Shown here: positions 35,748-45,295 of the stretch, piece by piece
Layout of the letters: every line of letters begins with the position of its first letter
Position numbering within the stretch: the stretch's first letter is position 1
Assembly (NCBI GenBank): GCA_000611775.1
Contig: KK106981.1
Span: forward strand, 1,855,507 to 1,919,506
Length of the DNA stretch: 64,000 bases
Source: Umbilicaria muhlenbergii
Taxonomy: Eukaryota > Ascomycota > Lecanoromycetes > Umbilicariales > Umbilicariaceae
Direction: 5' to 3'
The notes under the pieces: generated by a model
Databases searched by the model: none
Told to the model about the DNA's origin: nothing
The model's input: the letters and a program-made list of their open reading frames with translations, nothing else
Made by a program: the position numbers and the translations under genes

Positions 35748-36205
35748 CTTCACGAGACCAGCTGAAGAAAGGGAGACGGACCGAGCTTCGACGAGGGGCA
35801 TCAGTGCCACGGGCCCGTAGGCGAGCACAGAAGGCACGTTAGTGTTCTGTCTTTGTCATGCCGACAGACTCGAGGTGGGACAGGCGGGGAGTGAGGCGTT
35901 CGTGAGAGTGGTGCCAGCGTTGTTGAGTAGATGAAAATTGCGAACGGTGCTTAGGGATGAATTATCGAGGTTCTCAAACTTCGGCCATACGCCATCGGGC
36001 ATAGTCGCTTTGCCTAGCGGTGCTCGGCTGGCTCACCGCTGTGTCACCCCACGGCGGCCCTCGTCTCTCGTCCCTCGTCCCTCTTCCCTCGACTTTCTGG
36101 ATTGCAGATCACTGAGAAGTCAGTGACGGCGAATCTCCCCACTGCCCACCCAACCAACACCCTGGCCGATATGTGAATGTTCATTAACGCTCCCTGTCTA
36201 CGAAG
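35748..36205. promoter_or_regulatory. Divergent promoter BRE1/BDP1
   Basis: This 458-base head-to-head spacer contains CT-rich tracts (ctctcgtccctcgtccctc near 36062-36080) with a CGTCCCT repeat. Both genes act in the nucleus on transcription. No specific factor site could be named. Confidence 0.4.
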
Positions 36206-38456
36206 ATGTCGACGTTGGGGAGCTCTGTCATCAGTACGTACTTCGTGATGGACCTGACTCACGTTGTATTCCGCTGATCGAATTCTAGATAAGTCCGGCA
36301 AGAAGTTTGCGCCAAAAGCTCCAATTCGACGTGGTGCCGCACCATCTTCGACGCAGACTTCAGCCAGACCAAGTGTCGACAGACAGCTTCAGTCGCAAAC
36401 TCCACAGCCCCCAGCGCTACGACAGAATGCTGCACCATCTCCTGCACCTGCGTCCGTTCCCGACCCAACCGCATCGCAACAACCGCGTACAGCAGCTGAA
36501 CCGGCAGTTACCCTTCGCAATGATGCATCTACCTTGATCCCAATCCCTACACACAAGGCTGGCGCTTCTTCCACTACTTCATTATCTGTTCCCGTTGCCC
36601 TTCCTGCGCCGCAGCAGAACTTACCTCAGCCGGCTCCTCGATCTACTCCCCAACCAACTTCTCAACCGAATCCTCAACCGACTCCTCAACCTACCTCTCA
36701 AGCGACTGCTCAACCTATTGCCAGACCTCTTCCTCAACCTACCGCTCAACCTACACCTCGACCGACATCTTCAGTGACTCCTCAATCCATCTCTCAACCA
36801 ACCACTCAACCGACCCCTCAACCTACTCCACAGTCGGATCACCCAAGTGCTGTTTCGGCCTCAGTCGATCAACCTCAACCAAGCATAGAGCAAGCTACTA
36901 TCATCTCCACGGATCAGCCTCATGCTAGCAATGTGCCAACACCCGTTGCTACATCCAAAGCCCCGAAGCCCAAGACCAAGAGGACGCCAGCTAAGAAATC
37001 AGTCTCAGCGTCAACCTCGAGCAATCCATCTGCGCCACCGACAGAAAAATCAACAGACGTGACCACAACCTCAGCTAGAGCGTCCGATAGCGTACCGCCT
37101 ACGAGAATCGAGCGTGAAGATGTTTCAGCGTCTCAACCACCTGCAAAGCGCCGAAGGATCGAGCGCCCACGGCCAGCCAGTACGCAAGACGAAGTCGCAA
37201 CAACAAATGACAACACTTCGGTTCCGATCGCGACTATAGAACATGAAAACGTTGGAGAGGTAGTCCAGACCACGGAGGCAGATGGCCCCTCGTCAGTACC
37301 TCCAAAAACCAAGAAGCCGAAGAGGTCCGTCAAGGAGAAGGGCAAAAATGGCTTACAAGCCCGTGCACAAGCAATGGCAGAGGAAATTGTTGCAGATGCT
37401 ACCAGAAAAGAGACCGAACAGGCCGGCCCGCCCAAGGAACCAGGTCGTAGAGGTCGGCGAAGAGTTCCCACACCTGAGAACGCAGAAGTCGTGGAGATAG
37501 CACCCGGATTAGTCAAGATGGCTGACCTCTGCAAAGACCTTCGCACAGGAAAGAAATCAAAACGAGAGACGGCGTTGCAGGAATTGGACTGGACAGAGGT
37601 TGTGAGGAAGCAACGGGAAAGGAAGAGGGCTGTTGCCGCTGGGGAAATGCCTCCTCCCGAGACGGTCGACGAGATGCTGGAGAGGGTGGGACGAGAGAGG
37701 GCAAGGGAGCAAGAGATGGCTCAAGCCGTGCCAAACACAATAATCGTCAACGGCGAGATACAGCTGGATCAAAGTTCTCTGCAGATTGATCGTCACGCCC
37801 AGGCCCAAGCGGAACGGGATGCCGAACAGATGGAGGTAGTCGACGAAAGTGAAATCACCAGGCGTGTGAACGCAGGGTCTTGGCTCAAGCGCGAAAAGAC
37901 AGAGTCATGGGACGAAGAAAACACCGATCTCTTCTACAACGGCCTACGCATGTTCGGGACAGACTTCGAGATGATCAGTAAGATGTTTCCTGGACGAACC
38001 AGACGCGCCATCAAACTCAAGTTCACCAAGGAAGAGAAACTGGATAAAAACAAGATCAAGGACACACTCCTTGGTGAGCGGTTACCGGTGGATATGGCAC
38101 TTTTCGAGAAACTATCAAACACAATCTACAAGGATCCGAAAGAGCTGGAGCGCGAAATGGAAGAGGATCGAAAGAGATTGGAGGAAGAGCAGGCCAAGGA
38201 GAGGGAAGCTATGGATGAGGCTCTTGCCCAGAGAGCTGCGGAAGCGGCAGCAGAAGGAGCAGCAGTCGGCAACGACTCTTCTGCGAAGGAGAACGAGTTT
38301 GGGGGGGAGAGAGCGCCAGCTAAGGGGAAAAGGGGAAGAAAAGCTGGGGCGAAAAAGAAGGCGGGCCGGGGCAAGGGAGCTGTCGGAGGAGAGGTCGAGG
38401 TGCTTGGTCCGCTTGACGGTACTGCTCAGCAGCTGAGAGCGTCGGTGGAAGCGTGA
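36206..38456 (+). CDS. BDP1: TFIIIB subunit Bdp1 (B double-prime)
   Basis: Bdp1 completes TFIIIB with Brf1 and TBP and opens promoters for RNA polymerase III (tRNA, 5S, U6). Exons 36206-36233 and 36289-38456 give 731 residues. The start MSSVINKSGKKFAPKAP pattern (here MSTLGSSVINKSGKKFAPKA) is the conserved Bdp1 N-terminus and supports the nine-codon first exon. The diagnostic extended SANT domain lies near residues 545-600: WDEENTDLFYNGLRMFGTDF, EMISKMFPGRTRRAIKLKFT, KEEKLDKNKIKDTL. A Pro-Gln-Pro-Thr-rich repetitive stretch at about 125-195 is encoded by a 12-base tandem-like repeat. The C-terminus is Lys/Arg-rich with AT-hook-like GKRGRKAGAKKK. Coding strand is C-rich early and G-rich late. 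Confidence 0.96.
36640..36832 (+). repeat. Degenerate 12-base repeat encoding Pro-Gln-Pro-Thr in BDP1
   Basis: Units of the type CTCAACCGACYC recur about a dozen times inside the BDP1 coding sequence and encode a low-complexity PQPT tract. Copies differ at several positions, so the array is old or under little constraint. All differences keep the frame. Confidence 0.85.
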
Positions 38457-38634
38457 GCGCTGAGTGCCACCCAAGGGTGCAGTATGCGCTCGTCACTAGC
38501 TTGATATCCCCTCGAGGGCTGTGTCATTGCATTGCAATTGCTGATAAGCCAGACTAATCTCAAGCTAGATGAGCTGCAAACCACTTCTTTACCGCACCAT
38601 CCAGCTTTTCCATCCCACTGCCATACTCACCCCA

Positions 38635-39213
38635 TCACAACTCAATCCTCTCAATCAACTTCCGCGCCTTCCCCTCCTTCTTCGCCTTCACGTCCCTACC
38701 CTTACCCCTCAAATTGACCGTGTCATCCCTACACTCCGCGAACCCGTTCTTCCTCTGCCCGTCATGCGTGATCACGGCACAATACACGGCACTACTGTAA
38801 TCCTCGGCGATGGATCCAATAACCACCCTGTCGGCGCCGGGGGAGGAACCGTCGTAGGTCTCGCCGGAGAGGATGGGGAATTCCAGGTAGGGCTTTACGG
38901 CGTGGGGGAAGGAGAAGTGCTCGTAGTCGTTGTAGGCGTGGGGGTATTTGTCGCGGCCTGGATGGAGGGGGTGTTAGGGGTGGAAGAATTGGTAGGAGTG
39001 GGAAGTTGAAAGGGGGGGGAGAGGGAAGGAAGGGGCTAACCGAGAGTTTGGCCTTCGGAGGCGAGTTGCAGGGCGGCGGTGGCGGCGTTGTTGATGTCTT
39101 CGTTGGTGTATTCGGTGCCTGGGTCGTAGGTTAGTGTAGGAGCTGGAGTTGAAGTTGGGGTTGGATGTACCGTCGCAGTTGCAACCGCTGGGTTCGTAGA
39201 TGATTTCTGCCAT
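38635..39213 (-). CDS. Guanyl-specific ribonuclease (RNase N1/T1 family)
   Basis: RNase T1-type enzymes cleave single-stranded RNA after G via a 2-prime,3-prime cyclic phosphate and are normally secreted. Exons on the minus strand (39213-39171, 39118-39041, 38957-38635) give 147 residues. The family core is intact: YPHAYNDYEHFSF, YLEFPILSGETYDGSSPGAD and RVVIG, and VITHDGQRKNGFAEC. By alignment with T1, the catalytic residues correspond to His47, Glu66, Arg84 and His105, all present. Cysteines at 11, 13, 100 and about 117 could form disulfides. Two oddities stand out: no signal peptide follows the only supported ATG (MAEIIYEPSGCNCDG), and the C-terminus extends about 28 residues beyond the usual end as a Lys/Arg-rich tail. 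An unseen upstream exon with a signal peptide is possible. Confidence 0.88.
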
Positions 39214-39965
39214 GGTGTAGAGAAGTAAAGAGGGGCCACCGGTGGGGGGTGCGGTACTTATGGAAGGGACGTCCAGGTAGCACAATTGGCTCGTGACACA
39301 ACAAGAAAGTGTTTGGAGGAGAGTTTTGGTCGGCGGTCTTCGAGTAGCTATATAGCAGTATAAATAACCCTGGCCTCGAACCCTGACTGCGACGTACCAC
39401 ACGCTAGATTGTGGTGTGATACAAACACATGATGCATGGTGTGTCACCCACGTTGAAGACCTGAACAACGCCATTGGCTCCTTCAGATACCTCTTTGTTT
39501 CGATGTTCAACATAGAAAGGCAGATTTATGTAAGGTGAATGCAAAGTGAATCAATTGCTTTAACTCTCTCACTTGATACACCTCTTTAACTGTGGTGTGC
39601 ATGAAGTTATCTGACGATTCATTGTCTTAAATATCCTACATCGATGAGCAAACCTAAAGAGGCAAGAACCAATCATTGTTCTATGGATCAACTGCAATGG
39701 CTTGATGAAGAGGAGAGATAGTGATCGAGATACATAATGATGTGAAGGAATGAAGATGACAATGCGCAACAGTACAGATTGAGAGAGACACTCATCACAG
39801 ATTGTGCTTGCTAACCATAACTATGTGCTTGCTAACCCTAACCATGTGCTTCCACTCTATGACTCGAGCAGTACACTTGACAGGCTCTGAGCTTCAAGAA
39901 CAACGCACTATCAATGATTGATGCAATAAGAACTGCGCTCCACCCAATTGGCATCATTGATACCA
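39214..39965. other. Spacer between RNase and subtilase genes, with 21-base repeat
   Basis: This is a 752-base spacer between two minus-strand genes. It holds two full copies and a partial third of a 21-base unit starting at 39803, 39824 and 39845 (TGTGCTTGCTAACC-type). The second copy contains ctaaccctaacc, matching the fungal telomere repeat unit. No gene was recognised. Confidence 0.5.
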
Positions 39966-41827
39966 CTAACAACAGAAAGGAGCACCACAAGCATTAGGAT
40001 CACACGAAGTGGTTGAGGCTGACGTTGGTGACGCCTGTGAGGAAGTTGGAGCAGCAGATGGAGTCGTAGTTGGCGCTGGTGTAGCGGGCGTCGTCGCACA
40101 GTTGAAGGAAAGTGTGGATGTCGGCGCCGCAGTGTAGGCACAAATCCCCGTACCAGACATCTCAGCGTAGGTGTTGCCATCACTACACTCGCAGTAGCCT
40201 GTGCTATCAGCAATCGCAGCGCAAGTATTCTGCGGATCCGCTGCGTGTTCGCATGAGAAAGTTGGAGTGCCACTGGATTGGCTAGTTGCGGTACCGACAG
40301 GGCTCGCCGTCGTGTTAGCTGCGGCGCTAGTCAATGCTGATCCTGTGGACACTGGCGCTGGCATTGACATGGAGACTGTCGCTACTACTCCAGGAGGGCT
40401 TCCCAGGCCATTATAGACAACCTTGGGGCCGCCATTAACTCTGTCATATGCTAGGTCATATAGACTATGTTGCACATCAGATGCTGCTGTGCCAGTGGTC
40501 AAAAGGGTTGCAATTAGTCCGGCCACCATGGCACATGCTATTGATTGATTGCTTAGTCTCTCATACAACATATCAGAGGGCGCCATGAATGGAGAACATA
40601 CCTAATGAGGTGCCTGATTGCTCTATCAAATCATCGTCATCGTCTGCGTCGGAACACAGAACGTCCACTGCAGGAGCAGATACTTTCACGAAATCTGCTG
40701 TTTGACCAGAAGAATATTCGTTCCCGTCGTTGTCTACGCCGCCGACGACTATAAGCCCACTAATTGTACTTCCAAGTGATGCAGGATAACCATTGACGGT
40801 TCCTCCATTGTTGCCGGCCGCTATGACAGGTATCACCTCTAGAGCAATCAATGCCTTAAGCAGTGTCGTATATGCGCCTTTCCACGCTGTGGTATAAGCA
40901 GGCTCAGGGTCTGTATTAGGATAGTTCTTTGGGTAGACGCCCCAAGACATGCTGACAACGGCTTGACCACCGTAATTGTTGGCCTTGATGTCGTCATAGG
41001 TTTTTACCAATGCATCGATGGTTGATTCAATGAAACTAACTCCGTTGTCGTCTGCGCTTCTGACCATGGTATTCTTGGCTTTTTTAGCCACCCCGGTAGC
41101 TTCTCCAATGACTTTTGAAAGCATACAAGTGCCATGGCCACTAGGGTCGTCCTTGGAGGAAGATGGATGAGGCCCCGCGAAGATCCAATCGACCTGTTTT
41201 CCACGATAGTCAAAGTTGTTGGCGGCTCCGGAGTCAATGACATAGACTCTAGTACTTTGTCCTGCCGAGTCGTCGTAGTAATACCCCGGCATGTCACTTA
41301 GAGCAACGCCTGGTTCCTGAGATATCACCTTTAAGTCATCCGCGGCATCGTCTTGTAGGTTTATGGCACGCTTCCTCAGGGGTTCCCTTGACAAGTGATC
41401 TCCAACAGCCCGTGCATTGTTGAAGCAAGCAGCACATGATTGTGAAACTGTAGCAATCTGAGAATACGTTAGATCCGCCTGTGCCCGCAAAGTAGAATTG
41501 GAATAATGCATGATACTTCTTGAAGACCCCCCCTTAATGTAATATCCAATAGGGTTTGAAGCTTACCGAGTCTTTATGGCTGCTCTGAAAGTCTGAAGCT
41601 TGTTGCTCTGTCAATGCCGTGAACCAGAAGAAGACTCCGAGATCATCACTCTTGGAGAGATAGTAGGCTGGGGTGGGCCCCACGATGGCTTCGAGGTCCG
41701 ACGTGACAGTATCAGTCTGACCACTGTTTGTTCCATCTTTGGGATAGATAGCGTAGTCATAAAGGTCCTCGGCTAAGACGGAGGTCAGGAATGCGGCAAG
41801 CACTGGCAATGTAAGTGAAAAGAGCAT
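39966..41827 (-). CDS. Secreted subtilisin-like serine protease (S8)
   Basis: This is an extracellular serine endopeptidase of the subtilase clan. Exons on the minus strand (41827-41567, 41457-40602, 40537-39966) give 562 residues. A clear signal peptide (MLFSLTLPVLAAFLTSVLA) opens the protein, followed by a propeptide-like region. The catalytic triad is visible: Asp162 in VYVIDSGA, His195 in DPSGHGTCM, and Ser371 in EQSGTSLACAMVAG, the last split by an intron. The oxyanion Asn is in PVIAAGNNGG. After the catalytic domain comes a Ser/Thr/Pro-rich linker, a small Cys-containing segment (CEHAADPQNTCAAI, YCECSDGNTY), a second Thr/Pro-rich linker, and a Cys-rich end CDPNACGAPFCC. That tail could be a substrate- or wall-binding region; this is inference. 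No GPI-like C-terminus is seen. Confidence 0.93.
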
Positions 41828-43125
41828 GGCCGTTGTGGCAATTGTAATCGGTCGGTGTGCAATGAGGTGTGAACTTCATCCAGAGGGCCTCAGGTCAGTC
41901 TTTATAGACTTGAGTGCAGGTATTCCCATCGAGCTGAGGAGTCATCATGACGACCCGCACCAGGCTATTAGTGTGCAGCGTAGCTGTATGATGTATATTG
42001 AAAACCAACTATAGCTTACCACGTTTCATTACCATTGCGAGTGATCATTCGCAGATACAGAATCCAACATATTCTAATCCTAGTCAAGTAACGCCGCAAG
42101 TTCTGATTTGGACACAAAGGAGCAGCTGGAGGGCACATGACATCTCTGCTTCTTCATCCTACCTCTTGGCTGTTCCTGATACTGTTTATGGTTGGACAGA
42201 GCTCAACGGCGTAGCAGTGGGAGCGATTGCAACGAGTAGCCTTCATTCAGTAATTGAGATTGCAGCGTCGGTTTTAGGATCAGGATACGAAGCACACTGA
42301 AACTGAGAAATGGAATTCCGGCACAAGTTGATCACAGCCTCAGCGTACGCGCATTATCACAACGATCGACGAGCTCTGCGTACACTTCGGAAAATTTGAT
42401 TTCGTTACTGCCCATTGCGAAGGTCTTTGAGCATCTGAAGCAGAACCTCAATTGTAACGATGAGGAGGAAAGATGAAGTTTAGAAGAGTAGCAGAACAGC
42501 ACCTCAAGACTTAGGGTTAGAGATGTTGTCTGTGGAGTGAGAAAGTCGCAAAAACATAGAAGAACTTAACACACTTCAAAACAGCCAGGGCCCCGGCAAC
42601 TGAGAGGCCCACCCACTTCCTGGATCAAAAGCAACACTGGGATTCGAACCCCGGTCCTCTCAACAGGTCTTACACAGTTAAATAAGGGTCATGTGTCATA
42701 CACTGAGAAGGTGATCCCAACATCTGCCGGAAATATACACCTCTTCAGTCTGCGAGGGCCTGAAACATCCACATGTTGAATCAGAGGCACAGGTCCGTTG
42801 TGCGCCGTTGTACGGACTACTCCTGCAAGCTTATTTCGGGAAATGAAATCTCAAGACTCTCACGTGCAATTTCCCTTGTACGCTTTTGGACCGCCCAACG
42901 GATTGGCGAAATAGATGCCTGTGACTCGTTGCCATTTAATTGTAACTTGGTACGGCATGAACAGGAGCTGTCGAGATCCCCACAAACCTTCCGTTTTCAA
43001 TATCCACACGAGTTCACTCGTTTCACTTCTATCACACGCTCCCGAGAAAGGTGCATGCGCATATTATATTTGTTGTTACTTGATAAGATAGGCCATTGCT
43101 AAGCACATCCAAGACCTCTTTGACC
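41828..43125. other. Divergent spacer subtilase / F-box-like gene
   Basis: This 1.3-kb spacer contains the promoters of two divergent genes. A perfect RNA polymerase III B-box match (GGTTCGAATCC on the minus strand) lies at 42640-42650 but no matching tRNA cloverleaf surrounds it. A telomere-like TTAGGGTTAG sits near 42512-42521. Otherwise nothing was recognised. Confidence 0.45.
42640..42650 (-). promoter_or_regulatory. Isolated B-box (TFIIIC site) match
   Basis: The minus strand reads GGTTCGAATCC, a full match to the B-box consensus GGTTCGANTCC. A 4-of-5 T-stem can be drawn around it, but the acceptor, D-arm and anticodon arm are missing. It may be a tRNA remnant or a stand-alone TFIIIC site. 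Confidence 0.35.
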
Positions 43126-43794
43126 ATGTCACAGACAGCATACCAGGATGCCCTCACCCGTCTACGCAACAAGCCGCCTCCAGATATCCCACCCATCGAG
43201 GACTGGGCGGCGAAACTGGTGGGCAAAACACTCAAGGAGAATGATGAACTCAAGGCCGACAGCGCCAGCTCAACCCTCTCTGATCCGCAGCCTCGCGTAG
43301 CCTCAAAGCAGAGATACCCCTTCATGATCAAGAGGAAATGGGCGCGGCAGGTGGCCGCCAGAGACCAAACCTCCTCAAGCAAGAATGAGGGTACTCTGAC
43401 CACTACAGACATGGAGGAGGCTCCCAGTGGATCTGCTGTCCACTCCAGAATCAACTTCATGAATCTACCACCGGAAATCCGCCTCCAGATCCTCAGAGAG
43501 GTTCTCACCCCATCAGAAGCTACCTTTAAGCAGCACGGACGCTGGACCAGCGGCTCCATCATATTTGCTTGCAAGAAGCTGTACGAGGAAGGCCAGCCGA
43601 TCGGTCTAGAAGAGAACACCTTCAAGCGCGCTGATCTTCCGAAACGTTACATCGTGCAAGGCCTTGGTGGGGTCTTTGGTCACATGGTAAAAAAGGATCG
43701 GTATTTAGCCCCGCTGTTCTTCCCATCGTTAATTGATCATGACTCACTGGATCTGGCAGGCTTAACCTCCACGTTGACGAGACGGGTGTGGTGA
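43126..43794 (+). CDS. F-box-like protein of unknown function
   Basis: This is a single-exon gene of 222 residues from the ATG at 43126 (MSQTAYQDALTRLRNK); an earlier in-frame Met adds ten residues. The segment INFMNLPPEIRLQILREVLT near 125-145 matches the F-box-like start (LPPEIRxxIL) of many lineage-specific ascomycete proteins. In these proteins, a variable ligand region follows. Ser/Thr-rich and basic residues precede it. The sequence after it (SIIFACKKLYEEGQPI) also fits this class. Whether it binds Skp1, encoded at 8-9 kb, cannot be told. No other domain was recognised. Confidence 0.7.
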   Translation: MSQTAYQDALTRLRNKPPPDIPPIEDWAAKLVGKTLKENDELKADSASSTLSDPQPRVASKQRYPFMIKRKWARQVAARDQTSSSKNEGTLTTTDMEEAPSGSAVHSRINFMNLPPEIRLQILREVLTPSEATFKQHGRWTSGSIIFACKKLYEEGQPIGLEENTFKRADLPKRYIVQGLGGVFGHMVKKDRYLAPLFFPSLIDHDSLDLAGLTSTLTRRVW

Positions 43795-43976
43795 GCCGTG
43801 TTAGCTATGGCTAGCCCTCAGTTTGTTCGCAATATGAAGAGCCGTATTTGCAGATTTGCGAAGTGAGGTTGAGTTCCCTCACGCCATCATGACCAACGTA
43901 AGGAATGAGATGCATCTCATGTTACAACTTCATGAATTTGTCAGGTCGCTGCTTGCATCCACCGCGGATGCAACGC

Positions 43977-45048
43977 TCATCTTCTACTGGTAGACCCAAA
44001 CCCAGAACTCTCATGCCTCGTAGAAGAAAACGAGGAGCCGGAGCCAGACGACCTGGTGCGCCCACCCCCTCCCCAGCTTGAGCTTCCTTCTCCGTTATTG
44101 TTGTTACCCCAGAGCCCGCCTCCTTGCTGATTGCCCCAGACCCCTCCGCCCTGCTGGTTGCCCAACATCCCTTGGTTCCTCTGCTGCTGGCCCCTGTTCC
44201 CTGCCATATAACCTGCCGCAGCCCCGCCTAAAGCCCCGGTCCAGAAACCGGGTCTCCAGCCTTCTTGCCCGGCCGCCGGAGCTGCTCCAGCTCGAGACGT
44301 AGACGCCGTTTTGTAGAAAGGAGGACGGGGATCGTAGGGAGGCGGTGGATCATCTCCGCCTGGTCCGCCTCCGCCACCGCCGCCCCAACCCCAAGGATTG
44401 TTTGCTCCTCCAAGCCTCAGTCCACCCCGGCGATTTCGAATGAATGCAGCGTATATCATCCAAGCCACCGCTGAGATAAAGATGCCCCAGAAAAGGATCC
44501 CCGGCCAGTTGACGTAGCCTTTGCCTTTGTAACCTCCCCACAGATCTCCGCCTCCCCGGCCGTATTTTTCTTCGCCGAGGTCCGTGAGGAGAAGCCTGTA
44601 CTCAACACCACAACTACCTTTCAGGACATAGGGATCACTCGAAGATTCATAGCCCTCGCAAATGACATCTGTAGACCCGAGCTTGAATTCGGCTGGTAGG
44701 GACGCGGTACACGTCCACTGGATGTTCTCATCGTCGTAATCAGATCCTTGATTCTTGCATCGCATGACATCTACATCGTAAAGGCCCTTGCCATTGCCGC
44801 CGATGCATTTCAGCTAACGGCGAGTATTAGTCGGATCAAGTCAAGCAGGTCATAGCCCGGTTTCCGAGCGATCATACCTGTGGAACGGCCGGCACTCGGC
44901 GGTGACTCGTCTTCGCATCTTTGCGTAGAGTAAGTGTTTTGACGCTTGACAGGAGGACGCTATCGCTTGGCTTGCGCAACGCCTCTGTGCCAAGGCTGAA
45001 CGTTGACAGTGTGAGTAGGGAGGGATAGAGGAAATCTAGGAGCCGCAT
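43977..45048 (-). CDS. SARAF-like store-operated calcium entry regulator
   Basis: SARAF (TMEM66) is an ER membrane protein that in animals limits store-operated calcium entry; fungal homologues are conserved but little characterised. Two exons on the minus strand (45048-44878, 44813-43977) give 335 residues. A signal peptide (MRLLDFLYPSLLTLSTFS) starts it. The lumenal domain includes KCIGGNGKGLYDVDVMRCKN, DENIQWTCTASLPAEFKLGS and DPYVLKGSCGVEYRLLL, with several cysteines. A single membrane span (GILFWGIFISAVAWMIYAAF) is followed by a cytosolic Gly/Pro/Asn-rich tail with repeated GNQQGGGVW/GNQQGGGLW motifs. Met at 45072 would add eight residues before the signal; 45048 is preferred. Head-to-head with PBN1, another ER protein. 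Confidence 0.93.
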
Positions 45049-45295
45049 GTTGCAGCGCGGAGTTGCTAGCACTACTAGACTTGTTGTATACGATAAGGCT
45101 AGAAAGATGCCGATATTCGAAGGCTTTATAGAGTGCCCCGCCTTGGGTAAGGACAGGTGTTTTTATCCTGGTGTGCCTTGTACAAGGCTTTGAGACGTCA
45201 TCCGATCTGGACCTATCGCTTCGAGCTTCAAGCTTCCTGGACCTGAAGACATGGGGGGGGTAGCTCGGTGAGGCAAGCTGTGCGAGTGATATGCA
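45049..45295. promoter_or_regulatory. Short divergent promoter SARAF/PBN1
   Basis: Only 247 bases separate the two start codons, so the core promoters and leaders almost certainly overlap. A run of G (atgggggggg, 45251-45260) is present. No named factor site was recognised. Confidence 0.5.

Noticed and set aside
42600-42740. Possible tRNA gene on the minus strand around the B-box
   Set aside because: The T-arm is nearly fine, but positions 1-7 cannot pair with the bases after the T-stem, and no A-box is found; not a functional tRNA.
43032-43625. 197-codon minus-strand frame opposite the F-box-like gene
   Set aside because: Antisense shadow; the plus strand has the F-box-like motif and a sensible start.
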